A program made the position numbers and the translations under genes. The notes beneath the pieces were generated by a model. The model saw only the letters and a program-made list of their open reading frames with translations. It was not told where the DNA came from and made no database searches. Shown here in pieces: positions 34,046-42,877 of a DNA stretch of 64,000 nucleotides. Origin of the DNA: UBA2387 sp019454665 (GTDB lineage: Bacteria > Armatimonadota > Fimbriimonadia > Fimbriimonadales > Fimbriimonadaceae); contig BTVX01000016.1 in the NCBI GenBank assembly GCA_045862995.1, forward strand, positions 23,680-87,679, written 5' to 3'. The first letter of the stretch is position 1, and each line of letters starts with the position of its first letter.

Positions 34046-36583
34046 CTAACCGGGCTGCTCGGAAACGTCCACGACCTCGATCGTGTTCGATTCCGACTTG
34101 TCGCCCACGGTCACGGTGACCTTGTACGTCCCCGCCGCGACGATGCCTCGGCCCTGGGTGCGGGCGTTCCACGCCACCCGGTTCAGGCCCGCTTGCCGCG
34201 AGCCGTTCAGCTCGGCGACCGCGCGGCCGGTGACGTCCGTGATCGTGATGCGCGGCGCGTCCGTCACTTCCGTCTTCATCCAGTAGAAGATGGTTGTGCC
34301 CGGCTGTGTGTTGCGCGATAGGTACACCCGATGACCGTCGCCTTGCTGGTACCCGGTAAACCCAAGGTTCAGCACGTCTTGCGGCTTGAGCACGGCCAAG
34401 TCTTTCTCGATGACTTCAGGAACCAACTGGTCGAGAGCGCCGATGTCCATGGTCCAGATGCTGCGACCGTGAGTGCCGATGATCAGGTCCTTCTCACGCG
34501 GTTGAATCGCCAGATCGTGGACGGCGACCGTGGGGAAGTCCTTGGTGAATCGAGTCCAATTCTGGCCGCGATCCATCGAGACCCAAAGCGACATCTCGGT
34601 GCCGAGAAAGAGCAGATTCTCGTTCGAGAGACCCTCTTTGATGACGTAGGCGCAGTCGCCTTCCGGAATCGCGCCGCTCAGCTTGGTCCACGTCTTGCCA
34701 AAGTCTTCCGTCACATAGACGTAGGACTTGAAGTCGTTCGACCGGTGATTGTCGAACGTGACGTAGCATCGCTCGAGTTTGAACGCAGAAGCCGTGACGC
34801 GCGAGCACCAGGAGTTAGCGGGAAGATCGGGGATGTTGAAGACCACGTTCTCCCAAGTCTTGCCGTCGTCCTTCGAGAGTTGGACGTTGCCGTCGTCTGT
34901 GCCGACCCACACGACGCCCGCTTGCATCGGCGATTCGCTGATCGTGATGATGGTGCAGTGCCGCTCGGCGCCCGTGTCTTCCGGCGTCACGCCTGCCCTG
35001 GGCTGGAGCTTGGCCGGGTCGTTGGTGGTTAGGTCGTCCGTGATCAGCGACCAAGTGTCGCCTCGGTTGACGCTCTTGAACAAGCGGTTGCCACCGAACC
35101 AAATCGTCTTCGAGTTGTGGGGCGAGATGTGAATCGGCGAGCTCCAGTTGAAGCGGTACGTCTCGCCGCGCGGCGGTCGCGGACGGATGCTGCGAGATTG
35201 GCCGGTCACCAAGTCGCGCCGCTGCAGGAAGCCGCCTTGGCTCTCGGAGTAAACCGTCCGCCAATCCTCGGGATCCACCTGCACGTGGAAGCCGTCGCCA
35301 CCGCTCAAGTTGAAGTTGTGCCAGAACGCAACGCCGCCGTGGCGGGTCTGCGTGGGCAATCCCCAACTACCGTTGTCCTGAAGGCCGCCATAAACGTAAT
35401 AGGGCCGCCTCATGTCAAAGGCGATGCCATAGAACTGGCCCAAGGGCATATCGTTGATGTGCTCCCAACGTAGCCCGCGGTCTCGCGATTGCGCCACGCC
35501 GCCATCCTCGCCGATGATCAAGTGGTTGTTGTCGGTCGGGTTGATCCACATCGCGTGATGATCCACGTGGACGTTGGTGGGCATGTTGCGGAACGTTTCG
35601 CCCTTGTTGTCGCTGACCATCAGCTGCACGCCGGGCACATAGACGCGGTTCTCGTCGAGGGGGTCTTGACGGGGAATCGAGAAGTAGAAAGGCCGAGGGT
35701 TGGTCCCGCTCATGCGCGTCCACGACTCGCCGCCGTCGGTGCTTCGGAAGAACCCGCCCTTGCCCTGCCCGGCCTCCATGGTGGCGATGACGATCTTGGG
35801 GTCTTTGTGGAAGTAGTCCAAGCCGATGCGGCCGATGGGGCCCTCGGGCATGCCCTTCTCGACCTTCTTCCAGCTGTTGCCGCCATCGGTCGAGCGATAG
35901 AGCCCGCTGCCAGGGCCGCCGCTGGCGAATTGCCAGGGTTTCCGTTCGCGCTGGTACATCGCGCACAGCATGTTGCGCGGATTCTTGGGGTCCATCACCA
36001 AGTCAATCACGCCCGTGACGTCGTCCACAGAGAGCAGGTTCGACCAGGTCTTGCCGCCATCGGTCGTGCGATAGAGGCCCCGCTCGCCTCCGCGTCCCCA
36101 AAGCGGGCCGAGAGCGCCCACGAAGATCGTGTTCTTGTCCTTGGGGTGGATGATGATCGAACTGATGTGCATGGACTGCTTCAGCCCGACGTGCTCCCAC
36201 GTCTTGCCGCCGTCGGTGGACTTGTAGACGCCGTCGCCCCACGCTGTCGAGTTGCGGCTGTTCGCCTCGCCCGTGCCGATCCACACGTGGTTGACGTCGT
36301 TGGGGTCCACGGCCACGGCACCCAGGGCGACCGTCGTCCCACGGTCCCAAATGGGCGAGGTGGTGATCCCTCCGTTCTCGGTCTTCCACAACCCGCCGCT
36401 GGCGGTGGCGATGTAGAAGATTCGGGGCTCTTTCTCGTAGACGGCCAAATCCGCAATGCGGCCGCCCATGATCGTCGGGCCAAGTTGACGTGGCTGGAGC
36501 AGGTCCAGCGTTTTGGGAAGGTCCACTTGCGCCCATGCGGCGAAGGGAAGGGACAGGCAGACCAGTAGGGTGACGCGCCTCAT
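34046..36583 (-). CDS. VPS10/sortilin-like BNR-repeat protein
   Basis: An 845-residue exported beta-propeller protein. A signal peptide (L-L-V-C-L-S-L-P-F-A-A-W-A) is followed by many BNR/Asp-box repeats such as S-T-D-G-G-K-T-W, T-T-D-G-G-K-T-W and S-T-D-G-G-E-S-W, characteristic of sialidase-like and sortilin VPS10 propellers. Bacterial members of this size are often annotated as glycosyl hydrolases, but the catalytic residues of true sialidases are not obvious, so a binding or xyloglucanase-like role is equally possible. The C-terminal part is a small beta-sandwich (G-R-A-V-A-E-L-N-G). The ATG at 36583 is chosen because it gives a compact signal peptide. Confidence 0.85.
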   Translation of the reverse strand: MRRVTLLVCLSLPFAAWAQVDLPKTLDLLQPRQLGPTIMGGRIADLAVYEKEPRIFYIATASGGLWKTENGGITTSPIWDRGTTVALGAVAVDPNDVNHVWIGTGEANSRNSTAWGDGVYKSTDGGKTWEHVGLKQSMHISSIIIHPKDKNTIFVGALGPLWGRGGERGLYRTTDGGKTWSNLLSVDDVTGVIDLVMDPKNPRNMLCAMYQRERKPWQFASGGPGSGLYRSTDGGNSWKKVEKGMPEGPIGRIGLDYFHKDPKIVIATMEAGQGKGGFFRSTDGGESWTRMSGTNPRPFYFSIPRQDPLDENRVYVPGVQLMVSDNKGETFRNMPTNVHVDHHAMWINPTDNNHLIIGEDGGVAQSRDRGLRWEHINDMPLGQFYGIAFDMRRPYYVYGGLQDNGSWGLPTQTRHGGVAFWHNFNLSGGDGFHVQVDPEDWRTVYSESQGGFLQRRDLVTGQSRSIRPRPPRGETYRFNWSSPIHISPHNSKTIWFGGNRLFKSVNRGDTWSLITDDLTTNDPAKLQPRAGVTPEDTGAERHCTIITISESPMQAGVVWVGTDDGNVQLSKDDGKTWENVVFNIPDLPANSWCSRVTASAFKLERCYVTFDNHRSNDFKSYVYVTEDFGKTWTKLSGAIPEGDCAYVIKEGLSNENLLFLGTEMSLWVSMDRGQNWTRFTKDFPTVAVHDLAIQPREKDLIIGTHGRSIWTMDIGALDQLVPEVIEKDLAVLKPQDVLNLGFTGYQQGDGHRVYLSRNTQPGTTIFYWMKTEVTDAPRITITDVTGRAVAELNGSRQAGLNRVAWNARTQGRGIVAAGTYKVTVTVGDKSESNTIEVVDVSEQPG

Positions 36584-36622
36584 CTCAAGGCGCGTTTTAC
36601 CCAAGTTCGTGAAACGGAGCGA

Positions 36623-37375
36623 TCAATGGCGGACGCACACGTACATCGCCTCGATCTCGTCGAGCTTCAGCGGTCGCGCACCCCACTCGCCCGCCGTGCC
36701 GCCCCAAACATGAACGACCTGGAATCCGGCCCCGCGCAGCAACCGCACCATCTCGGGAGGAATGAACAGGCGCTCGCGGATGCGGAACGTGGTCCGACCC
36801 TCCGGCAACTCCCAATCGTCCTTGTAGTGGGCGATCATGGTTGCGGGGTCGAACGCGCCCGCCTGAACGTGCTCGTCCTTCATCTGGCGAATGATCTGAT
36901 ACCCATTCAGCGCCGTCATCACGAACGGGGCGCCGGGGCGCAACGACGCGGCGATGTTCTCCAGGATGGCTCGGTCGTGAACTTCGGGGTCGTCCCGCTC
37001 GCCCAGCAGCCCGACGCCGCCTTCGCACAGGCAGACTGCGGCATCGAACTTTTCGTCCGAGCGCCATTCGGTGGCGTCCGCGCAGATCCACTCGATGTCC
37101 AAGCCGCTCGCTGCCGCCCGGGCCTGCTCCAACATGCCCTCGGAGAAGTCCACGCCCGTGACCCGGAAGCCGTGCCGCGCGAACTCGATGGCGTGTCGCC
37201 CCGTGCCGCAGCCCATGTCGAGGATTCGCGACCCCGCCGAAAGCCCGAACAACTGCATCAGCATGCCCACCTCGGCGGCCGTGTGCCGAGTGAACGTGTT
37301 CTCCATGTACCGTGGGGCGTGGGCGTCGAAGAATTTGCGCCAATCGGTCGGATGCTCGGCGATGGGCTCGCTCAT
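36623..37375 (-). CDS. Class I SAM-dependent methyltransferase
   Basis: A 250-residue soluble methyltransferase. Motif I is I-L-D-M-G-C-G-T-G-R-H near residue 52, followed by G-V-D-F-S-E-G-M and I-C-A-D-A-T-E-W, the standard S-adenosylmethionine site. The substrate is unknown; the C-terminal half is not diagnostic. It overlaps the upstream lipoprotein gene by 4 nt (ATGA) and is therefore probably translated with it. Confidence 0.92.
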   Translation of the reverse strand: MSEPIAEHPTDWRKFFDAHAPRYMENTFTRHTAAEVGMLMQLFGLSAGSRILDMGCGTGRHAIEFARHGFRVTGVDFSEGMLEQARAAASGLDIEWICADATEWRSDEKFDAAVCLCEGGVGLLGERDDPEVHDRAILENIAASLRPGAPFVMTALNGYQIIRQMKDEHVQAGAFDPATMIAHYKDDWELPEGRTTFRIRERLFIPPEMVRLLRGAGFQVVHVWGGTAGEWGARPLKLDEIEAMYVCVRH

Positions 37376-37986
37376 TCCATCACCTTCAGGCGGATGCCCT
37401 GGATGCGTTCCTTGCCCTCCTCGTCGAGTTGCTTGAACTCGTAGAGAGGCAGGTCACCAGGCACCGTCATCGTCGTGGGCTCGGTTTGGTAGAGCTTGAC
37501 CGAGTTCTTGAGCGAGCCCTTCCACGTGTATTCCTTGCCGAACTCGATGGGCCGATCGTACGTGTCCAGGAAGTTGTCCCCGCTCTTGGCTTCGGGCAGG
37601 TCGCCGAGCATCACGCGTTCTTCGACCGCCTTGTCGGTGCCCGGGAAACGGCGGAGCCGCAGGGTGATCGTCCAGATGTGCTTGCCCCCGTGCGTCTGGC
37701 CCGTGCCCAATGGGTAGGCGTACCGGAGCTTCAGGTCCGGGTCGGCCGAGCCCCAAACCCACTTGCGGTCGCCGGTGAACTTCCATTCGACCTCGACCAA
37801 ATCGTCTTCCATGCGCTGACGCACAAGTTCCAACCGTGCCGTGCCAGGCTCGGAGGCGTCTTCGGGCTTCGTCACCTGTTCGTTGATCTTGCAACCAACC
37901 GAAGCGAGACATGCGAGGGCGAGGAGTGCCGAGAGCTTCTGCAAGGACTTGGTTGTACCCCCCTCACCTCTCGTGAGGCGGTCCAT
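37372..37986 (-). CDS. Lipoprotein, function unknown
   Basis: A protein of about 204 residues with a lipoprotein signal ending in the lipobox A-S-V-G-C near residue 32 and a mature region that is beta-rich and charged. No family is recognised. The ATG at 37986 is preferred but leaves a long polar N-terminus before the hydrophobic core, so an internal TTG is possible. Its promoter region overlaps that of the divergent PIG-L gene, whose start is 22 bases away. It is followed by, and coupled to, the methyltransferase gene. Confidence 0.7.
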   Translation of the reverse strand: MDRLTRGEGGTTKSLQKLSALLALACLASVGCKINEQVTKPEDASEPGTARLELVRQRMEDDLVEVEWKFTGDRKWVWGSADPDLKLRYAYPLGTGQTHGGKHIWTITLRLRRFPGTDKAVEERVMLGDLPEAKSGDNFLDTYDRPIEFGKEYTWKGSLKNSVKLYQTEPTTMTVPGDLPLYEFKQLDEEGKERIQGIRLKVME

Positions 37987-38007
37987 TCGGGCCACAATGA
38001 ATGGAAC

Positions 38008-38808
38008 ATGGATGTCGCCTTCGAGGCAGACCCGTCGCTGCGCTGGTTGTTCGTCTTCGCCCACCCGGACGACGAACTGGCCATCTGCGGCTGGATGAAG
38101 CGTCTCGCCCAGTCGGGTGCGGCGATTTCATCCTGCTGGATGCACTCGACCGAAGTCCGCCGTGCCGAGTCGTTGCGCGTGGCCGAGTTGATCGGCCTGA
38201 AGGCCGATTCGTTGACGTTTCTCGATGCGCCGGATGGGCGGTTCATCGAGGTGATGCCTACGTTGGCGCGCGGTTTGGCCGACGTCGTGCGCGAGTTCGC
38301 CCCGGACCGCCTTGTCGTTCCAGCGTTCGAGCAGGGTCACTTGGATCACGACGCCACCAACTGGGCAGCGGCCCAGGCGTTCGAGGGCCCCCGCTTCGAA
38401 GTGCCGATGTACCACCCGTACACCACCCGGTTCCCGTGGATGGGCCGGTTCGCCGATCCGACGGGCGAACAGGTCTTTGCACTGGACGAGGAGCTCTCGG
38501 CGCTCAAGAAGCGGTGCGCGCGTTGCTTCCCCAGCCAGAACATCTGGCGCAACATCGTGTGCAGCGAAGCCCGCGATCTGGTGATGTTTCGAGTGCCAAG
38601 CATGGCGAAAATCGAGCGCCTGCGCAAGCAGACGCACTTTGATTACCGGACCCCGAACCTGCCGCCGAGGCTCAAGCAGAAGGTCGAAGGGAGCCGGACG
38701 TGGGCGCGCTGGATCGAGGCTCTGGACGCCGCCGAGGGCCTGGCCCCGCAGGGCGCGGCTACGCGATCCCGAACAGGTCCTTCAATTCTCGCCGACCCGG
38801 ATAGGTGA
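38008..38808 (+). CDS. PIG-L family deacetylase
   Basis: Predicted zinc-dependent N-deacetylase (266 residues) acting on sugar or other amide substrates, for example in glycan or sugar-nucleotide metabolism. The family motif A-H-P-D-D-E is at residues 18-23 and the second motif Q-G-H-L-D-H at 109-114 supplies H111 and H114. There is no signal peptide. The start is 9 nt after CACAAT (37993-37998) with no ribosome binding site, so it is probably leaderless. The last 50 nt overlap the 3' end of the convergent HisF2-like gene, an unusually long overlap. Its closeness to the WbuYZ-like pair fits modified-sugar synthesis. Confidence 0.9.
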   Translation: MDVAFEADPSLRWLFVFAHPDDELAICGWMKRLAQSGAAISSCWMHSTEVRRAESLRVAELIGLKADSLTFLDAPDGRFIEVMPTLARGLADVVREFAPDRLVVPAFEQGHLDHDATNWAAAQAFEGPRFEVPMYHPYTTRFPWMGRFADPTGEQVFALDEELSALKKRCARCFPSQNIWRNIVCSEARDLVMFRVPSMAKIERLRKQTHFDYRTPNLPPRLKQKVEGSRTWARWIEALDAAEGLAPQGAATRSRTGPSILADPDR

Positions 38809-39538
38809 TCAGCACGGCCCGGTGCTTGCCGTGGAACACGAACATGCTGCCCGCCGCGACGGCCGACGCGCCCGCCTGAACGGCGTCCAAGATGTGTTGC
38901 TTGTTGCCCGCCCCGCCCAGGGCGACCACCGGCACGCTGACCGCTTCGGAAACCAAGGTGATCAGCTTGAGGTCGAAGCCCGACATCTTGCCGTCCTGAT
39001 CAATCGAGTTGATGACGAACTCGCCCGCGCCGGCGTCTTCCATCCGCCGCAGGTGGTCGAGCAGCGAGACCTTCTGCGGCACTTGTCCGCCGTTCGAGTA
39101 GAGCTTGTAGCCGCCGATGAGGGGCTTCCGGACGTCCACCGTGACGATGGCGCTCTGACTGCCGTAGTGGTTGGCGATGTCGGTGATGAGTTGCGGATTC
39201 GTATAGGCTGCGGTGTTGATGCTGACCTTTTCAACGCCTCCGGCGAACAGCAAATCCGCCTCTTGCGTGGTCGTCACACCGCCACCGTAGCCCAGCGGCA
39301 TGAACAGCTCGCCCGCGATCTCTTTGATGAACTCGATGCGCGGCTTCTTGTTCTCCCGCGAAGCGTCTATGTCGAGAAACATCAGCTCGTCCACCTCTTT
39401 CTCGTTGAAGATGCGGCAGGCGTTGACGGCGTCGCCCACATACTTGAAGTCCTTGAACTGCACCGATTTGGTGAGCCCATGCCCCTTCAGGAGCAAGCAC
39501 GGAATGACCCTAGGCAGTTGCTTCTTGGCGGTAGACAT
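38759..39538 (-). CDS. HisF2/WbuZ-like cyclase-type subunit of a sugar amidation system
   Basis: A 259-residue TIM barrel related to HisF, but of the branch associated with sugar amidation (WbuZ/HisF2). The N-terminus reads V-I-P-C-L-L-L-K-G: the first catalytic Asp of HisF (D11, in I-P-C-L-D) is replaced by Leu, here L16. The second aspartate is kept in I-V-T-V-D-V-R. The V-D-E-L-M-F-L-D-I-D-A-S-R stretch also fits this branch. It overlaps the HisH2-like gene by 29 nt. The expected third partner, a PseA/WbuX-type amidotransferase, is not in the window. A conventional histidine role is unlikely because no other his genes are here. Confidence 0.85.
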   Translation of the reverse strand: MSTAKKQLPRVIPCLLLKGHGLTKSVQFKDFKYVGDAVNACRIFNEKEVDELMFLDIDASRENKKPRIEFIKEIAGELFMPLGYGGGVTTTQEADLLFAGGVEKVSINTAAYTNPQLITDIANHYGSQSAIVTVDVRKPLIGGYKLYSNGGQVPQKVSLLDHLRRMEDAGAGEFVINSIDQDGKMSGFDLKLITLVSEAVSVPVVALGGAGNKQHILDAVQAGASAVAAGSMFVFHGKHRAVLITYPGRRELKDLFGIA

Positions 39539-40145
39539 GGGTGAGGAGTTTCATTCCGTAGCGGTGGCTCTTTTCGGGGTGGAACTGGCAGCCGCTGATG
39601 TGCCCGTGCTCGACCGAGGCCGTGAAGTCAATGCCGTAGTGGGCGGTCGCCGCGACATCGGCGGGGTCGTCGCAGACGGCATGGAACGAGTGGACGAAGT
39701 AGAAGCGGGTCTCGTCCTCGTCCCACCGCTCGAACAAGCGCTTGCCGGCGACGGGGTAGGTGTCGGTCCAGCCCATATGCGGGATTTTGAGAGGTTTGCC
39801 GTCCTCGTCTTGCATATTGGGGAATCTGCGGACCCAGCCCTTGATCCAGCCCAGGCCGGGGAGTTTTCCTTCCTCGCTGCCTTCCAGCAAGAGCTGCATG
39901 CCGAGACAAATACCCATGACGGGTACGCCTCGACGCAACACGGCTTCGTTCAGCGCCTCCGTCAGGCCGCGTTCGTGAAGCAGCGACATGCCCTTGTCGA
40001 AGTGGCCGACACCGGGCAGGATCAGCCGCTCGGCGGCCACCACGTCCGCGGGGTCGGAGGTCAGGATGTTGGGCACGCCGATCTTCTTGAGCATGTTCAC
40101 GATCGAGCCGAGGTTGCCCAAGCCGTAATTGACGATGGTCACCAT
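39510..40145 (-). CDS. HisH2/WbuY-like glutamine amidotransferase subunit
   Basis: A 211-residue class I glutamine amidotransferase that releases ammonia from glutamine for its HisF-like partner. The catalytic triad is C80 (G-I-C-L-G-M-Q), H189 and E191 (C-Q-F-H-P-E-K-S). The N-terminus N-Y-G-L-G-N-L-G-S-I-V-N-M-L-K-K and L-P-G-V-G-H-F-D-K-G-M match the WbuY branch of HisH more than histidine-pathway HisH. The gene begins about 9 nt after the probable transcript start from a TATAAT -10 box. It overlaps the HisF2-like gene and so forms a coupled two-gene operon. Confidence 0.88.
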   Translation of the reverse strand: MVTIVNYGLGNLGSIVNMLKKIGVPNILTSDPADVVAAERLILPGVGHFDKGMSLLHERGLTEALNEAVLRRGVPVMGICLGMQLLLEGSEEGKLPGLGWIKGWVRRFPNMQDEDGKPLKIPHMGWTDTYPVAGKRLFERWDEDETRFYFVHSFHAVCDDPADVAATAHYGIDFTASVEHGHISGCQFHPEKSHRYGMKLLTHVYRQEATA

Positions 40146-40160
40146 GGGAGTTCCGGTTCG

Positions 40161-40166
40161 ATTATA
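40161..40166 (-). promoter_or_regulatory. -10 element TATAAT for the HisH2/HisF2 operon
   Basis: On the minus strand a perfect TATAAT ends 15 nt before the ATG at 40145, with AACCGGAACTCCC between. No strong -35 hexamer is visible. Confidence 0.55.
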
Positions 40167-40279
40167 GCGGTCGCCCGCCCCAAGACGTGCAGAATGCAGT
40201 CGGAAGGTCGCACCGGGTGTCGAATCGCGGGATTCCCATCCGTCAAGGCGATGCGGCCCGCCATGCAAGGACAAGAAAC

Positions 40280-40465
40280 ACGATCGGGGTCATTCTCGGA
40301 ACCGGCGGGCACGTCCCGTGGGAACACTGGGGCCCCGAGGAGTGGAAGACACTGGTTGGCAAGTACATGGCTTGGTCCGAGCGTCTCCTGAAGTCGAACC
40401 AATGGCTCAGCGACAAGTCCCTCAAACGCACCGATGGCGACGGCGCTAGGATCACGGGCTTCAGT
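40280..40465 (+). pseudogene. Fragment of a YCII-related (DGPF) domain gene
   Basis: An open frame without a sensible start encodes about 62 residues typical of YCII-related proteins: G-G-H-V-P-W-E-H-W near the beginning, P-E-E-W then L-V-G-K-Y-M-A-W-S-E-R-L in the middle, and G-A-R-I-T-G-F at the end. The normal N-terminal strand and the second half of the family are missing; downstream the frame runs into the antisense 3' end of the rhamnosidase gene. It therefore looks like a deletion remnant. Intact relatives are small alpha/beta-barrel proteins of uncertain function, often paired with sigma factors. Confidence 0.5.
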
Positions 40466-40488
40466 AGCGCGGCACCCGAACGCTGGCC

Positions 40489-42696
40489 TCACCCCACTTC
40501 GTGCCGGCCAGCAGCCAACTCGGCCGTCTTTCCGCCCCAGACCAACGTCGCGGGAACAGGGGTTTCGACCACTAGCTTCCCATCGGCCAGCAACACGCGC
40601 AAGTCGCCTTTGGGGTGGGGCACCAGGGCGAGGAAGCGGTCAAGCGACCCCGGACGCGGCTCGATGCGGACCTTGGCGAACCCCGGCGCGACGCTCGACA
40701 CGCCCGCCACGATCCGCAACAACCCATACGCCGGGTGCGCCGACCACGCGTGGCAATCCGACCGCACGGGCTCGGGCTTCTCGGCGAACGTGCTCAGGTT
40801 CATCGCCAGCATCTCCTTCCAAGGCCCGAGTTCCGCCAGGTAGTCGGCGGGCATCTCGCCATCGTGGCGGTAGAAGGCCGTGTAATAGGTGCAACGCGGT
40901 GCCTTTAACTCGTCCAGACGGTCCACTACCGACTTGTCGAAGGCCGGCGTCCCGAGGAAGCGTTTGAGCGACCAGTAGATCGCCCACTCCTGTTCGCATG
41001 GTTGCTGTTCCTTGTCGGCTAGCGCGGCCCGCATGTCGGATTCCAGCTTGGCGAGTTCTTCGCGCCGCGCCGCAGGGAACTTCCCGCCAGGCTCGCTGGT
41101 GGTCGCGCCTCCGCGCAAGGCCCAGTAATCGGCCATCGCGGCTTCGGCGAAAAGCAGCAGGGCGCGGCACATGCGCGAGTTCGCCCCGCCGGGGGGGATG
41201 CCCCACGGCCAACTGTCTATCCAATCGCCGAACTGCCAGTACTGCTCCGAGAGGGGCTTGGACTGGAGCTCTCGGTAGGCGTCCAGCATGCGGCGCGTGA
41301 ACTCGGGCGTGACGAACGAAGGCGCGGCCTCGGGCCCGTCGTACATCAACTGGTCGTGCAGCATCAGCAGCCAATACAGGCTGAACGTAGGGATGACTTG
41401 GGGTTGCCGGCTGGGGTAGCGGCTCTGCGTGAGGCCGTTCTCCATCGTGGACCACCCCATCGTCTCGATCGAGTTCCGGGGCAGGGCACGGTCGCGAGAG
41501 AGGAAGTAGTGCAGCAGCACCTGGATGCGCGTGTCGCCCACGTACTGGAGTTGTTCGTAATACGGGCAGTCGAAGTAGGTCTCGCCTGCGCACCGCTTGG
41601 CCGTGCGGACAGAGACGTGGAACATCGGTGCGACGACAGGGTCTGGCGATTCGAACGCGGCTTCGACGCGGTAGGGGTAACCCGTTTCGATCGCCCCGAC
41701 GGCTTGGACCTGAACCGGTCGCTCGGTTTCGATCATCAGGTAACGATACGTCCGCCACCAGAGCGGCTCGAACTCGATCGGTCCGCGGCCGAGCCTGATG
41801 CAGTCCTGGTAGCCCATGATCTTGCGGCCTTCGACGGCGGAGCGGTCCCCTTTGCCGCCATCCTGCGTCCACATGGACTCCGAGTACGTCAGCCGTACCT
41901 CCGCGCCGGCCTCGCCAAGCAATCGGATGCGCGGATACGCGCACAGCAACTCGCCGTAATCAAGCAGCAGATTGCCGCCCTCGTCGAGCTGGATCGCGTC
42001 GGTGAGCGGGCCCTCGGGTGAGGAACCCCGGTCGTTCGCGTAGCCGCGTCGGATGCGGGGCACTTGGGCTCGCGGCGTGTAGAGCATGGGAGGCAGCGAG
42101 GACGGGATAAGGTTCCACGGCGTGCCTCCCGAGGGGGTGCCGCGCGCTTCGCCGCCAGCGACGTGGTTCGGCTTGGTCCAGCCCTCCATCGCGCCCGAAG
42201 TCCATCCGGGCGGCAGGGCCGCGCCGTCCACCTTTTCGCCGGGGCCGACGTCAATGTAGAACGGACCGAGTTGGCCGTGCATCATGTCGAAATCCCAGCC
42301 TGGGAGCGTCGCGACTTCCCACGTGCCGGGCGTGTCGAGCGCCTTGTCCTGCGCGTCTTCGGCTTGCACGATGAACCCCGTCCGGGCGGAATGCTGGGCC
42401 ATCGGCGCCCAGCGCCCGAAGTTCCACACCACGGCCACGATCCTGTTCTCGCCGAGCCGCAGAAACTTGGCGATGTCGACCGTCCGGTAGAACCAGTGCA
42501 GGAGGTCGCCCCGCTGGGGGCCGAAGTCCACCATGACGCCGTTGACGTACAGCTTGTATCGCTGGTCGGCGGAGACGTGGATGGCCACTCGGTCCCGCAT
42601 CTGCTCCAGGTGGAACGATTTGCGGAACATATTGACGCCGATGTCCGTGGTGGGGTGGTATGCCGGTCCGATCCAACTCGCTCGCCAAACGCTCAT
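40489..42696 (-). CDS. GH78-like alpha-L-rhamnosidase family protein
   Basis: A 735-residue multi-domain protein. The N-terminal part is a beta-sandwich accessory region (Y-K-L-Y-V-N-G-V, D-F-G-P-Q-R-G-D). A six-hairpin (alpha/alpha)6 domain follows, with D-C-P-Y-Y-E-Q-L-Q-Y-V-G-D-T corresponding to the conserved GH78 stretch that holds catalytic acidic residues. The usual D-C-P-x-R-x-E form is altered, so the specificity may differ from L-rhamnose. No signal peptide is present, which suggests cytoplasmic action. The C-terminal sandwich is typical (H-A-W-S-A-H-P-A-Y). The gene is divergent from the PEP-CTERM protein gene; the spacer has a perfect inverted repeat. Confidence 0.82.
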   Translation of the reverse strand: MSVWRASWIGPAYHPTTDIGVNMFRKSFHLEQMRDRVAIHVSADQRYKLYVNGVMVDFGPQRGDLLHWFYRTVDIAKFLRLGENRIVAVVWNFGRWAPMAQHSARTGFIVQAEDAQDKALDTPGTWEVATLPGWDFDMMHGQLGPFYIDVGPGEKVDGAALPPGWTSGAMEGWTKPNHVAGGEARGTPSGGTPWNLIPSSLPPMLYTPRAQVPRIRRGYANDRGSSPEGPLTDAIQLDEGGNLLLDYGELLCAYPRIRLLGEAGAEVRLTYSESMWTQDGGKGDRSAVEGRKIMGYQDCIRLGRGPIEFEPLWWRTYRYLMIETERPVQVQAVGAIETGYPYRVEAAFESPDPVVAPMFHVSVRTAKRCAGETYFDCPYYEQLQYVGDTRIQVLLHYFLSRDRALPRNSIETMGWSTMENGLTQSRYPSRQPQVIPTFSLYWLLMLHDQLMYDGPEAAPSFVTPEFTRRMLDAYRELQSKPLSEQYWQFGDWIDSWPWGIPPGGANSRMCRALLLFAEAAMADYWALRGGATTSEPGGKFPAARREELAKLESDMRAALADKEQQPCEQEWAIYWSLKRFLGTPAFDKSVVDRLDELKAPRCTYYTAFYRHDGEMPADYLAELGPWKEMLAMNLSTFAEKPEPVRSDCHAWSAHPAYGLLRIVAGVSSVAPGFAKVRIEPRPGSLDRFLALVPHPKGDLRVLLADGKLVVETPVPATLVWGGKTAELAAGRHEVG

Positions 42697-42784
42697 GATC
42701 GTCTGCGGGGATTCGGCACCAACAGCGCCCTCACCTGCAAGGAATCTGAAGCAGGGATGAATCCTGCTGGGCCCTTGGACCCGA

Positions 42785-42803
42785 TTTGCGATGTCTTCGC
42801 AAA
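42785..42803. promoter_or_regulatory. Inverted repeat in a divergent promoter region
   Basis: TTTGCGA (42785-42791), TGTCT, TCGCAAA (42797-42803): a perfect 7+7 palindrome with 5-nt spacer. It lies 89 bases from the rhamnosidase start and 74 bases from the PEP-CTERM protein start. A regulator binding site is likely; a stem-loop is less likely because no T-run follows. Confidence 0.5.
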
Positions 42804-42877
42804 CGGCTGGTAGGCTTTCAGATTGCGGACCGACCCGGCCGATCAGAGTTGTGGGCGGCACGTAGGAGTAGAACCAA

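Noticed and set aside
38759..40145. Histidine biosynthesis hisF/hisH
   Set aside because: The HisF-like protein lacks the first catalytic Asp and both proteins have WbuZ/WbuY-type motifs; no other his genes are nearby.
40145..40166. tRNA-like GGTTCGATTATAG sequence
   Set aside because: No acceptor or anticodon stem can be formed around it; the bases are the leader and -10 box of the HisH2 operon.
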